DNA of 64,000 bases, taken from NCBI RefSeq assembly GCF_017051705.1, contig NZ_JAFIDJ010000002.1, positions 1,185,151-1,249,150 of the forward strand, in the 5' to 3' direction. Under the pieces are notes generated by a model that did not search any database, was not told the DNA's origin, and was given only the letters and a program-made list of their open reading frames with translations. Positions 26,877 through 35,721 of this stretch are shown here, one piece after another; position 1 is the stretch's first letter, and each line of letters opens with the position of its first letter. Position numbers and translations under genes: made by a program. This DNA comes from Algoriphagus lutimaris. GTDB taxonomy: Bacteria; Bacteroidota; Bacteroidia; Cytophagales; Cyclobacteriaceae.

Positions 26877-28028
26877 ATGAACATTCAATCGTTTTTCGAT
26901 CCTGTAGAAGAGTTTCTCTGGCAGAAAAAATATGCTGAAAACACCTTTTTTCATCAGATCCATTATTATGGTGAAAGTTTTCCTCAACTGAAAGGTATCC
27001 ACATTGCAATTGTAGGGTTAAAAGAAACCAGAGGAATAAAAAAATATGAAAGTCTGGATCGCTCCAGTTCCGAAATCAGAGAAAAGCTTTATGAATTAAA
27101 GCGTGGCTTTGGGGCTATACGAGTGGCTGATTTGGGAGATTTAATATCGGGGGAAAACTTGGAGGATACCTACCAAGCAATTCAAAAGGTAGGAGAATAC
27201 CTTATGAAGCATCAAATCCTACCTGTTTATATTGGAGGTACTCATGATTTGGATTTTGGACAATATTTGTCCTATCAAAACATGAAAAAGCTGGTGAGCC
27301 TACTGACGGTAGATGCCAAAGTTGATATGGAGGAAAAGGGTCTTATGGCGGATCAACATACCCAGGAGATTATTTTACATCAACCTAATTTCCTGTTTTC
27401 CTACGCTCATTTAGCCTATCAAAGTTTTTTGGTGGACCCTACCCTCATCAATGTGATGGAAAAACTCTATTTCGATCATGTGAGGTTAGGACAGGTTAGG
27501 TCAGAGTTTAAAGAGATCGAACCAATTATTAGAAATGCAGATTTCTTAAGCTTTGATTTAGCAGCCATTCAATCTACTGATGCCCCTGGTGCTGTAGATG
27601 CACAACCATTCGGCCTGACAGCGGAAGAAGCTTGCCAGATATGTTGGTTTGCCGGTACCAATGAAAAGCTGAGTTCAATAGGAATTTATGGATACGAGCC
27701 CTATTACGATGATCCTCACAATAAAACCGCGAAGGTAGTTGCTGTGATGATTTGGTACTTTATTGAAGGATTTTACTCCCGAAAAGATAGTCTTTCTTTT
27801 AAGAGTAATGATTATATTAAATATACCGTTTCTCTGGATTCTAAACCCAATACCATTGTGTTCTATAAAAGTAAAAAGAGCGGAAAATGGTGGATGGAGA
27901 TTCCTCAGAATGAAACGGAGAAGTTTGATAGGGGTACTACTGTCCCTTGTAGCTATTCAGACTATCAAATGGCTCAAAAAGGGGAAATTCCAGAGCGTTG
28001 GGTCAATGCCCAGATTAAACTTCTATGA
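26877..28028 (+). CDS. Arginase/ureohydrolase-family protein with altered metal site
   Basis: A 383-aa ureohydrolase-fold protein. The family includes arginase, agmatinase and formimidoylglutamase, which use two Mn ions. The motifs can be located but are changed: GGTHD (H123 kept), DAKVD at 146-150 instead of DAHxD (the middle His is Lys), and SFDLAAIQSTDAPG at 225-238 instead of SxDxDxxDP (the second Asp is A229). Four of six usual ligands remain. The C-terminal about 80 residues are an extra basic domain. It leads a four-gene operon in which every junction is an ATGA overlap. Catalysis of a guanidino substrate is doubtful; a one-metal or non-catalytic role is possible. Start chosen at the ATG at 26877. 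Confidence 0.8.
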   Translation: MNIQSFFDPVEEFLWQKKYAENTFFHQIHYYGESFPQLKGIHIAIVGLKETRGIKKYESLDRSSSEIREKLYELKRGFGAIRVADLGDLISGENLEDTYQAIQKVGEYLMKHQILPVYIGGTHDLDFGQYLSYQNMKKLVSLLTVDAKVDMEEKGLMADQHTQEIILHQPNFLFSYAHLAYQSFLVDPTLINVMEKLYFDHVRLGQVRSEFKEIEPIIRNADFLSFDLAAIQSTDAPGAVDAQPFGLTAEEACQICWFAGTNEKLSSIGIYGYEPYYDDPHNKTAKVVAVMIWYFIEGFYSRKDSLSFKSNDYIKYTVSLDSKPNTIVFYKSKKSGKWWMEIPQNETEKFDRGTTVPCSYSDYQMAQKGEIPERWVNAQIKLL

Positions 28029-28255
28029 TGAAAGTATATTCAAAGCAACAGCTTGCCCTGAGAAATGGACAAGACAAGCCAGAAATTTGGGTGGCCTATT
28101 TAGGAGTGATTTATGATGTTACCCAATCGAAAATGTGGCGGAATGGAAAACATTATGAGCATTGGGCTGGACAGGATTTAACTGAAGAGTTTGAGGATGC
28201 GCCACATAATACCAAAGTATTTGAGAAATTTACAGTAATTGGACAATTAGGATGA
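28025..28255 (+). CDS. Cytochrome b5-like heme/steroid-binding domain protein
   Basis: A 76-aa single-domain protein of the cytochrome b5-like family: YSKQQLALRNGQD, then EIWVAYLGVIYDVTQSKMWRNGKHYEHWAGQDLT and an acidic end. The pattern YLGVIYDVT...W..G.H is that of the short b5-like ligand-binding proteins. A single His in H-x-x-H-W could be an axial ligand; heme binding is not certain. It overlaps both neighbours by four bases. Two consecutive ATGs (28025 and 28028) are possible starts. Confidence 0.8.
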   Translation: MMKVYSKQQLALRNGQDKPEIWVAYLGVIYDVTQSKMWRNGKHYEHWAGQDLTEEFEDAPHNTKVFEKFTVIGQLG

Positions 28256-29094
28256 TTTTAATAGCAGATAGTGGATCGTCAAAGACGGATTGGAGAGTAA
28301 TTGGGAAAAATGGAAAGATTAGCCAATATCGTGGGGTTGGATTTAATCCTTACTATCAAACCTCCGAAGAAATGGCCACACATATGCGCCATGAGTTTTT
28401 GATGAATCTGGAAAATGAGATAGAGGAGATTTTTTACTACGGAGCTGGTTGCTCTGTGGATTCCAGAAAGGAAGAAGTTGCCCAAGCGTTACGAACTATC
28501 TTCCCTAAAGCTAAAATTGATGTAGATCATGATCTTGCTGCTGCTGCAAAAGCGACTTGTGGACATCAAGAGGGAATTGCCTGTATTTTAGGTACTGGAT
28601 CCAATAGCTGCGATTATGACGGTGAAAAAATAATTGATACGAGGCCAGCACCTGGGTACATTTTAGGAGATCAAGGCGGGGGCGGTTATGTGGGACGTAA
28701 ATTCCTCATGGATTTTATTAATGATGAAATGCCAATTGCCATAAAGGAAGAATTAGAGGACAAGCTAAAATTAAACGCGACTACTATTCAGGAGCATGTG
28801 TATAGGCAACCTTTTCCAAATCGGTACATGGCTAGCTTTTGTCGTTTTATAACAGAGCATAAATCAGATCCATATTGTTATATGCTCTATTACAATGCCT
28901 TTATAGATTTTTTTAAAGTCCATGTAATGAAATACAAGAATTACAGAGACAAGCAGGTAAATTTTGTTGGCTCAATCGCCTATTACAATAGCGATATCCT
29001 AAGAAAAGCAGCAAGCGATTCCCAAATCACTACTAATATTATCATTGAAAGCCCTATTTCTGGCTTGACACTTTACCATCAAGAGCTATTATGA
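28252..29094 (+). CDS. BadF/BadG-family sugar kinase (GlcNAc/MurNAc kinase-like)
   Basis: A 280-aa ASKHA-fold kinase of the BadF/BadG/BcrA/BcrD family, which includes N-acetylglucosamine kinase and the MurK amino-sugar kinase. The phosphate-1 motif DSGSSKTDWRV is at residue 6, phosphate-2 LGTGSNSCDYDG near 117, and GYILGDQGGGGYVGRK near 137. The adjacent, overlapping murQ suggests the substrate is MurNAc or GlcNAc released from the wall, giving the 6-phosphate that MurQ needs. Substrate is inferred from context. Confidence 0.88.
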   Translation: MILIADSGSSKTDWRVIGKNGKISQYRGVGFNPYYQTSEEMATHMRHEFLMNLENEIEEIFYYGAGCSVDSRKEEVAQALRTIFPKAKIDVDHDLAAAAKATCGHQEGIACILGTGSNSCDYDGEKIIDTRPAPGYILGDQGGGGYVGRKFLMDFINDEMPIAIKEELEDKLKLNATTIQEHVYRQPFPNRYMASFCRFITEHKSDPYCYMLYYNAFIDFFKVHVMKYKNYRDKQVNFVGSIAYYNSDILRKAASDSQITTNIIIESPISGLTLYHQELL

Positions 29095-29906
29095 AAGTAA
29101 CCGAGAGTTCCTCCCACTACGATAATCTCGAAAAAATGAGTGTTATGGAGCTTCTTCATAACATCAACAAAGAAGACCATTTAGTCCCTGTTGCAGTGAA
29201 ATCGGTATTGCCAGAAATCAGCAGGCTGGTGGAACAGATTGTCCCAAGGATGGAAGCTGGAGGGAGATTAATTTACATCGGAGCAGGTACCAGTGGAAGA
29301 TTGGGGATTTTAGATGCCTCAGAATGTCCTCCTACCTATGGAGTACCTCATGAATGGGTAATTGGGATTATTGCTGGAGGGGATACAGCAATCAGAAAGG
29401 CAGTAGAAAATGCTGAGGATGATCCTTCCCAAGCTTGGGATGACATTCTACAATATGGATTTAATTCGGACGATACGGTCATAGGTATTGCTGCTTCCGG
29501 AACTACTCCTTATGTCATTGGAGGTGTCAAAATTTCAAAAGCAAAAGGTTTATTGACAGGATGCATTACTTGTAATTTAGATACGCCTCTATCCCAAGAA
29601 GTGGACTATCCCATTGAAGTGGTTGTGGGACCTGAATTTGTTACTGGAAGTACGCGAATGAAGTCTGGTACCGTACAGAAACTAGTGTTGAATATGATTT
29701 CTACTACGGTCATGATTAAGCTAGGCAAAGTGAAAGGAAATAAAATGGTGGATATGCAGCTTTCCAATGCCAAGTTGGTTCAACGAGGAACAAACATGAT
29801 TATGGAAGCTACAGGTACAGATGAAGCTACAGCCAAAGAATTGCTCTTGACTCAAGGTTCAGTTAGGTTGGCGACAGAATACTTCTATAAACAAAAAGGT
29901 TCTTAA
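29091..29906 (+). CDS. murQ: N-acetylmuramic acid 6-phosphate etherase
   Basis: MurQ removes the lactyl ether of MurNAc-6-phosphate, giving GlcNAc-6-phosphate for recycling. The 271-aa SIS-domain protein has GAGTSGRLGILDASECPPTYG (catalytic Glu in DASE), GDTAIRKAVENAEDD, and GSTRMKSGT near 185. It is the last gene of the operon with the sugar kinase. No membrane transporter for MurNAc is nearby, which fits recycling through the Ampg-type or a periplasmic route, but that is inference. Confidence 0.97.
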   Translation: MKVTESSSHYDNLEKMSVMELLHNINKEDHLVPVAVKSVLPEISRLVEQIVPRMEAGGRLIYIGAGTSGRLGILDASECPPTYGVPHEWVIGIIAGGDTAIRKAVENAEDDPSQAWDDILQYGFNSDDTVIGIAASGTTPYVIGGVKISKAKGLLTGCITCNLDTPLSQEVDYPIEVVVGPEFVTGSTRMKSGTVQKLVLNMISTTVMIKLGKVKGNKMVDMQLSNAKLVQRGTNMIMEATGTDEATAKELLLTQGSVRLATEYFYKQKGS

Positions 29907-29960
29907 GCCCATTCATTTTTTATTTTTGAAGTTAATGGTTATTAATTTCAGGAATGGGCG

Positions 29961-29968
29961 TATCTTTG
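29961..29968 (+). promoter_or_regulatory. Promoter (-7 element) of the pseudouridine synthase gene
   Basis: TATCTTTG, a perfect TAnnTTTG, 72 bases before the next start codon. An 8-base inverted repeat (GCCCATTC at 29907, GAATGGGC at 29952) ends directly before it. The -33 element is weak. Confidence 0.55.
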
Positions 29969-30040
29969 CAGCCCAATTAAGCATTTGATTGTCAATAGCT
30001 TATTTTAAACAAAAAAATCCAGCAGTGATGCTGCATACTT

Positions 30041-31429
30041 ATGAAAGGTAACAATCCAAAAAAACAGTTCTTTAAAGGCGATCACGCCGAAGAACCGGCT
30101 CAGAGAAATTCTAATAGAGGAGAAGCAAGAGGAAGAGGTAGAAAAACAGATTCAGGTGAGCATGAGTTTGATCTTGGAAAGAGATCATTTGATAGTAAGG
30201 ACAAAAGAGGGGGAAAATCTTCATTTGATAAAAAGAAAACCTTTAATTCTGATGCTCCAAAATCGCTAGGAGAGAAGAAATTTGGAAATAAATTCAAAAA
30301 ATCAGAGGAGGGATCTTTTGGAAACAAATCCTTCGGTGCCAAGAAGGGTGGTTTTTCGGGGAATAAGTTCGAAAAGCGAGAAGAATCTGGGTTTTCTAAA
30401 AAGCCAGGATTTAAAACCAAAGGAGACAAATTCAACAAAGAAGAATTTGGTACCAGTAAATTCGAAAAGCCTTTCAAAAAAGAAGGTAAGACTTCAGGAT
30501 TTGGAAAGAAGGACAGTAAAGAGGGCCTAGTCTATAAAGGGAGAGGTAAAGATCAGCAACCTGTTTTTGCTCCCGGCAAAGCCAAGAAATTCCAAGGTAA
30601 AGCAGATTCTGCTGGCTTTGGAAGAAAAAGATTTAAAATTGACTCGGAGGCCCAGAACTCAAGGCCTGATTATAATTTTGACCAACTACCTTCCAAAAAA
30701 TCTAAAACCAAGTCTGAGGATGGCTTGCTACGATTGAATAAATACATTGCCAACGCGGGTATTTGTGGAAGAAGAGAAGCCGATCAATTGATCGCTCAAG
30801 GACTTATTTCCGTAAATGGACAAGTGGTTACAGAGCTTGGATTCAAGGTTAGCAGGACGGATAGAGTGGTGTATCAAGGGAGAAAGATCAACCCTGAGAA
30901 GCCGGTGTATGTATTGCTGAATAAGCCTAAGGATTTCATCACTACCACAGAAGATCCTTTAGAGAGAAAAACAGTAATGGCTTTGGTAGGAAATGCTTGT
31001 GAAGAGCGAATTTTTCCCGTGGGAAGATTAGATCGAAACACTACTGGCTTATTGCTATTCACCAATGATGGGGAACTAGCAGCCAAGCTTTCACATCCCT
31101 CTAATCAAATCAAGAAAATCTATCAGGTAACCTTGGATAAGCCTTTGACTCATAATGATGAAAAAGCAATTTTGGAAGGCCTGACTTTAGAGGATGGTGA
31201 GGTAGAGGTAGATGATATGCAAGTGTTATCCAAGGATAGATCCATTTTAGGATTGGAAATACATGTAGGAAGAAATCGAATTGTAAGAAGGATATTTGCG
31301 CATCTAGGTTACGAAGTAACAGCCTTGGATCGTGTCATGTATGCCGGATTGGACAAGAAAGATCTAAAAAGAGGACATTATCGATTCCTTTCAGAACAGG
31401 AAGTGATTCGCTTAAAGTTCTTTGTCTAA
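30041..31429 (+). CDS. RsuA/RluB-family pseudouridine synthase with long charged N-terminal tail
   Basis: This enzyme isomerises a uridine in 16S or 23S rRNA. It is 462 aa; the catalytic part needs only about 240. Residues 1-225 are low complexity, dominated by Lys, Gly, Phe, Ser and Glu, with recurring KSFG/FGNK/KKGGF units. An S4 RNA-binding domain follows (RLNKYIANAGICGRREADQLI, about 232-290). The catalytic domain has GRLDRNTTGLLLFTNDG with the nucleophilic Asp, and GRNRIVRRIFAHLGYEV near the end. RluB (U2605 of 23S rRNA) is the best guess, but RsuA or RluE/F relatives are not excluded. The tail is typical for Bacteroidota orthologues and probably binds RNA non-specifically. Confidence 0.93.
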   Translation: MKGNNPKKQFFKGDHAEEPAQRNSNRGEARGRGRKTDSGEHEFDLGKRSFDSKDKRGGKSSFDKKKTFNSDAPKSLGEKKFGNKFKKSEEGSFGNKSFGAKKGGFSGNKFEKREESGFSKKPGFKTKGDKFNKEEFGTSKFEKPFKKEGKTSGFGKKDSKEGLVYKGRGKDQQPVFAPGKAKKFQGKADSAGFGRKRFKIDSEAQNSRPDYNFDQLPSKKSKTKSEDGLLRLNKYIANAGICGRREADQLIAQGLISVNGQVVTELGFKVSRTDRVVYQGRKINPEKPVYVLLNKPKDFITTTEDPLERKTVMALVGNACEERIFPVGRLDRNTTGLLLFTNDGELAAKLSHPSNQIKKIYQVTLDKPLTHNDEKAILEGLTLEDGEVEVDDMQVLSKDRSILGLEIHVGRNRIVRRIFAHLGYEVTALDRVMYAGLDKKDLKRGHYRFLSEQEVIRLKFFV

Positions 31430-31437
31430 TATAGAAG

Positions 31438-31464
31438 AAAGCTCCCAAATGGGAGCTTTTTTTA
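31438..31464. terminator. Bidirectional terminator between the pseudouridine synthase and thioredoxin genes
   Basis: Stem AAAGCTCCCA / TGGGAGCTTT with an AA loop and T runs on both strands, between two converging genes. Confidence 0.85.
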
Positions 31465-31767
31465 TATAAACCCTTTTAAGGCTTTCTCCAACTCTCTTTT
31501 GGGAAGAATACCACCTTTTCTCCAAAGGATTTTCCCCTTTTTAAATAAGATGTAATGGGGGATGGAGCGGACTGCAAATTGTTGAGCCATTTGAGGGTGC
31601 TTATCAATATCCAGTTTGAGTAACTTGATTTTGCCTCCTAACTCATCCAATACTTCCTCTATGATAGGATCCATCGTTTGGCAAGGCCCACACCAATTTG
31701 CTCTAAAGTCTACCAGCACGGCATCCATGCTTTTACTGATGATATCCTTTGGTTTCTTTTTTGGCAT
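31462..31767 (-). CDS. Thioredoxin-family protein
   Basis: A 101-aa cytoplasmic thioredoxin fold with active site WCGPC (C26, C29) and the cis-proline motif IPH (RSIPHYILF). Canonical thioredoxins have IPT there; the His variant is mild. It starts at the ATG at 31767 with a basic leader (MPKKKPKD) and has no export signal. It follows the two OmpH genes and may be transcribed with them. Confidence 0.93.
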   Translation of the reverse strand: MPKKKPKDIISKSMDAVLVDFRANWCGPCQTMDPIIEEVLDELGGKIKLLKLDIDKHPQMAQQFAVRSIPHYILFKKGKILWRKGGILPKRELEKALKGFI

Positions 31768-31836
31768 AGGTAAAAATAAAAAAAACCGGTTTCTCGACTC
31801 AACGAAAAACCGGTTTATTTGATTGAAGATTGAGGA

Positions 31837-32382
31837 TTAGTTCCCTGCTGGAGGAGTAGGCATTTCTAAACCTAATTTAGCCAACACCAATTCAGTGAAT
31901 TTGTCTTCTTCTTTGGTATAAAGCAAAATTGGAGCTTGACCTGCTGTCTCTGCAAAAATATGTGTGTAATTGTTTTCTGCCGCTACTGCATTGATCGCAT
32001 TGATCACTTTAGTTTGAACTGGCTCTAACAACTCACCTAATTTTCTCTGATAAGAAACCTGTGCATCTTGCTCATATTTCTGAAGATCAGACTGAAGCTT
32101 AGTAAGCTCACCTTCTTTAGCAGCTCTTGCCTCTTCTGTCATCGTTTGTGCAGCTTGTTGGTAGGTTTGAACCTGACGCTGAAAGTCTGCAGCTTTTGTT
32201 TGAATATTAGTTTGTAGCTGAGTTTGGTAATCCTGGATATCAGCTCCAATTTGTTCCATTTCTGGCATCAGATCCATGATAAATTCCACATTGGTATACC
32301 CAATTTTGATTTCCTGAGCCTGAGCCGCGAATCCTACGCAAAGCAATGCAATTGCAGAAAGGATAACTTTTACTTTCATCAT
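31837..32382 (-). CDS. ompH: OmpH/Skp-family periplasmic chaperone (second copy)
   Basis: Skp-like trimeric chaperones carry unfolded outer-membrane proteins across the periplasm to BamA. About 181 aa from the double ATG at 32382/32379; an upstream TTG start would add 10 residues and overlap the previous gene. Signal peptide MKVKVILSAIALLCVGFAAQA, then a beta strand (KIGYTNVEFIMDLMPEM), the long coiled-coil arms (about 45-120, Gln/Ala/Glu-rich) and the conserved end (NAVAAENNYTHIF, then ILLYT). It lies 13 bases after the first copy. Confidence 0.93.
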   Translation of the reverse strand: MMKVKVILSAIALLCVGFAAQAQEIKIGYTNVEFIMDLMPEMEQIGADIQDYQTQLQTNIQTKAADFQRQVQTYQQAAQTMTEEARAAKEGELTKLQSDLQKYEQDAQVSYQRKLGELLEPVQTKVINAINAVAAENNYTHIFAETAGQAPILLYTKEEDKFTELVLAKLGLEMPTPPAGN

Positions 32383-32395
32383 TCTGTGTTTGTAT

Positions 32396-32926
32396 TTAAT
32401 TGTTCTCTTCAATTCCTAATTCTTCCAAGATAAACTCTGAATAGTCATGTCTTGGGTCTGTATAAATGATGGCTGAAGGTCCTGCTGCTTTATCAAACAA
32501 TACCGCCAGTCCATTTTTTCTTGAAACTCTTTCAATGGCGTCATATATTTTGGATTGGAGGGGCTGAAGCAGTTCTGCCTGCTTCTGGTAATATTGTCCG
32601 TCAATCCCAAATATCCGACTATTGAAAGCCTGTGATTCCTGTTGTTTTTGCTTTATGTCTTCCAGCCTTTGCTGATACATCTCTTCTGTTAGCAGTACTT
32701 CTTCAGCTTTCAATTGAACCAAGAGTTCTTTAATCTCCTTGTCCAAATTTTGTGCCTCTTTCTTCCATTCATTACTGAGGTTCTGAAGCTCTTGCTGAAT
32801 CACTTTGTAATCCGGATGCTTGTTCAAAATGTATTCTGAATCAATGTAACCGAACTTTTGAGCGCTTGCAGGCAGTACTTGCAATGCAAAGAGCAGCAAA
32901 AATAGTATTTTCAATGATTTTTCCAT
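32396..32926 (-). CDS. ompH: OmpH/Skp-family periplasmic chaperone (first copy)
   Basis: A 176-aa Skp-like chaperone from the ATG at 32926 (MEKSLKILFL). Signal peptide to ASAQ at about 22. KFGYIDSEYILNKHPDYK opens the body domain, a coiled coil follows (about 45-110), and the closing segment is VSRKNGLAVLFDKA then AIIYTD. Two copies in tandem after bamA are a standard Bacteroidota arrangement; whether they form mixed trimers is not known from sequence. Confidence 0.93.
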   Translation of the reverse strand: MEKSLKILFLLLFALQVLPASAQKFGYIDSEYILNKHPDYKVIQQELQNLSNEWKKEAQNLDKEIKELLVQLKAEEVLLTEEMYQQRLEDIKQKQQESQAFNSRIFGIDGQYYQKQAELLQPLQSKIYDAIERVSRKNGLAVLFDKAAGPSAIIYTDPRHDYSEFILEELGIEENN

Positions 32927-33017
32927 GGTTATGGGCAAGTTTTAGAGGCCAGATTAAACTCCTTACTTAGAATTTTAATTTTGCATAAATTAACTATTCC
33001 GCAACCTTTTTCCATGA

Positions 33018-35714
33018 TTATCTGAATTGTTGTCCGATTGTAAAGTGGAATTGAGCTCCACTTCTTTCGGTGGTACCTGGTATAGCATCAAATCCATATC
33101 CCCAATCGACCCCTAACAATCCAAACGCCGGCATAAAGATTCTAGCACCCACACCAGCCGATTTTTTCAAATCATATGGATTGAAATCTGCATAAGACCC
33201 CCAGTTATTTCCAGCTTCAGCAAATCCTAATAAGAAGATGGTTGCAGATGGATTTGGAGAAACTAAGAATCTTAATTCCATTACGTATTTATTGTAAACA
33301 ATACCTCCATAAGGATCGGCATCTTCCTGTCCTCTGGTATCACGTCCTGGAGTGATGGATTGGTTCTCATATCCTCTCAAGCCGATGATCTCTTGTCCTA
33401 AAGCAAAGTTGTTGAAGGTCATACCATCTCCACCCATTACGAATCTTTCCAAAGGAATAATTCCGATTTTGTTGCCATAGGATCCAAGGAATCCCATATG
33501 TGCTCTTGCACTTGCTACGAATTTAGATGATCCGAATAGCGGGGTGTAGATAGATGCATCAAACATCCATTTATGATATTCAAGCCACTTGTACTTCTCC
33601 TGATCAGTAGATTCACCGTCTATGTTTTTATTAAGAGATGAATAAGGGGGGGTTAAGGAAGTGGAAAGAATGATGTTGGAACCGAATCTCGGGAACGTAG
33701 GATTATCTACGTTATTTCTAGCAATCGTATTGTTGAAAGTCAAACTGTTCGAGGTACCTGTTGGATAGCTTAGTCCAAATGAAGTTCCGAATTGATCAAA
33801 TTCATAAATCTGGAATTGGATAGAGTTACTGATACTAAAGTAGTCATCAGGCCAGGTCACACGTTTCGCCAATCCAAGGGTAACACCGGTAATTTTGAAG
33901 AAACCTAGTTCATTCCCAAAGTTGGTTTGATTAAAGAAATCCACCTGTCTTTGTACCGAATGGTTAAAGCTGAAGCTCAATGCCTGAGGCTTCTTACCTC
34001 CAAACCAAGGTTCTGTCAAGGAAATGGAATAGTTTTGGAAACTTCTACCATTAGCTTGTACTCTCAAGGAAAGTTTCTGCCCATCGCCTACAGGAAGAGG
34101 GTCCCATTTGGAGAAGTCCCCAATATTTTTGATCGAGAAGTTATTAAATACCAGTCCTACTGTACCTACGAAGCCATAGAAACCGCCCCAACCTCCAGAT
34201 AGCTCAATTTGGTCATTAGGTCGTTCTTCTAATTCAAATGTAATATCTACTGTAGCAGCCTCAAAGTTTGGTCTTAAGTCTGGATTGATCTTTTCTGGGT
34301 CAAAATAACCAAGGGTAGAAAGTTCTCGGATGGTTCTTACCAATAAACTTCTATTGAATTTTTGACCAGGAAGAATTCTGATTTCACGCATGACCACGTG
34401 ATCAGAGGTACGTTCATTCCCCTTGATGTTCACACTGTTTACCGTCACTTGAGGTCCTTCAAAGATTCTCATCTCCAGGTCAATGGAGTCACCAGCAACA
34501 TTTACTTCCACTGGATCAATGCTGAAGAAAAGGTACCCGTCATCTTGATACAAGGAACTTACATCATCACCCTTTTGAGGATCGTAATTTAAACGCTTAT
34601 CAAGTAACTCTTTGTTGTAAACATCTCCCTTTTGAATACCAAGTTTGGCTAAAAGTACAGGGTCTGGGTGAATATAATTTCCAGTAAATGAAATATTTCT
34701 ATAGTAGTATTTTCTACCTTCTTCTATTTCAATATCGATATTGATTTTATCCTCGTTGAAGTTATAAACAGAATCTTCAAGGATTTCAGCATCTCTAAAA
34801 CCTTTACTGTTGTAGAAGTTAATGACACTGTTTTTGTCATTTGCATATTCCTTCGGAATGTACTTAGATCCGTTAAAGAAGTTCAATTTGAAGTTCTTGT
34901 TGATGTAGGATTTTACATCTTCATTGGAGGCAGAATCAGTATGGAAAATGGTGTTGGCATAATCAGAAGCGTCTGCATCCAATGCTCGGGAATACAGGTC
35001 TTTGAAGATGCTGACTCTAGCATGTTCCTTCGTTTTCTTTAACTTCTTTTTGACTTTGGTATCCGCTATTTCTTCATTACCATAAATGTTGATGGCATTG
35101 ATTCTCACTTTGGATTTCATGTCAACGTCAAAACGTAATTTCACACTATTGGGAAGTGTGGTGTCTCTTTCTTGGAGGATTTTGACGTCGGTATTTAAGT
35201 ATCCTTTATCCAGGTAATATTTTTCGATGGTTCTTTTGGCTGAGTTGAGCACGTCATCTCTAACTACCCGACCACGGATATTTACCTTATCACGCAATTC
35301 ACTTTCCTGAGTCTTATTCATCCCAGAAAACTCCACTCTTGAGAATCTTGGGCGTTCAGTTAAATCCAAAAGTAAATAGATGTCATCTCCTTCTACTTTC
35401 GTTACAAGAATCTTCACATCTCCAATGATTCCTTGGCCCCAAAGTTTTTTCAAAGCATTGGAAATGGATTCACCAGGAACTTCAATGGTGTCATCAACTT
35501 TCAAACCAGACAGCGATATGATCGCAATTTCATCCAGTGTCGTCAAGCCGACCGCTTTAATCTCGGCGATTCTATAAGACTGGGGTTTTTGATAATTTAA
35601 CTCCAGGATATTGACTGGTTTTGAAGACGCATAGCGGCTTTGGCCCAAACGAATTTGTGCCATTGCTGAACTTGTCCAAACCAGACAAAACAGAATCAGT
35701 AAACTTCTTTTCAT
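33018..35714 (-). CDS. bamA: Outer-membrane protein assembly factor BamA
   Basis: BamA inserts beta-barrel proteins into the outer membrane. It is 898 aa from the ATG at 35714 (signal peptide MKRSLLILFCLVWTSSAMA). Five POTRA-like domains occupy about residues 45-480; the third is enlarged by an insert of about 70 residues (YSRALDADASDYANTIFHTD region), as in other Bacteroidota. The 16-strand barrel fills about 490-898. It contains GGWGGFYGFVGTVGL, the lid-loop motif VMGGDGMTF, and ends in a Phe-Arg (IGQQFR) instead of the usual final Phe/Trp. Five-base spacing to uppS suggests coupling. Confidence 0.95.
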   Translation of the reverse strand: MKRSLLILFCLVWTSSAMAQIRLGQSRYASSKPVNILELNYQKPQSYRIAEIKAVGLTTLDEIAIISLSGLKVDDTIEVPGESISNALKKLWGQGIIGDVKILVTKVEGDDIYLLLDLTERPRFSRVEFSGMNKTQESELRDKVNIRGRVVRDDVLNSAKRTIEKYYLDKGYLNTDVKILQERDTTLPNSVKLRFDVDMKSKVRINAINIYGNEEIADTKVKKKLKKTKEHARVSIFKDLYSRALDADASDYANTIFHTDSASNEDVKSYINKNFKLNFFNGSKYIPKEYANDKNSVINFYNSKGFRDAEILEDSVYNFNEDKINIDIEIEEGRKYYYRNISFTGNYIHPDPVLLAKLGIQKGDVYNKELLDKRLNYDPQKGDDVSSLYQDDGYLFFSIDPVEVNVAGDSIDLEMRIFEGPQVTVNSVNIKGNERTSDHVVMREIRILPGQKFNRSLLVRTIRELSTLGYFDPEKINPDLRPNFEAATVDITFELEERPNDQIELSGGWGGFYGFVGTVGLVFNNFSIKNIGDFSKWDPLPVGDGQKLSLRVQANGRSFQNYSISLTEPWFGGKKPQALSFSFNHSVQRQVDFFNQTNFGNELGFFKITGVTLGLAKRVTWPDDYFSISNSIQFQIYEFDQFGTSFGLSYPTGTSNSLTFNNTIARNNVDNPTFPRFGSNIILSTSLTPPYSSLNKNIDGESTDQEKYKWLEYHKWMFDASIYTPLFGSSKFVASARAHMGFLGSYGNKIGIIPLERFVMGGDGMTFNNFALGQEIIGLRGYENQSITPGRDTRGQEDADPYGGIVYNKYVMELRFLVSPNPSATIFLLGFAEAGNNWGSYADFNPYDLKKSAGVGARIFMPAFGLLGVDWGYGFDAIPGTTERSGAQFHFTIGQQFR

Positions 35715-35721
35715 CAATTAA

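Noticed and set aside
32411-32412. A start at 32412 for the second OmpH gene, overlapping the first
   Set aside because: Begins at TTG and places ten basic residues before the signal peptide; the double ATG at 32382/32379 is the normal start.
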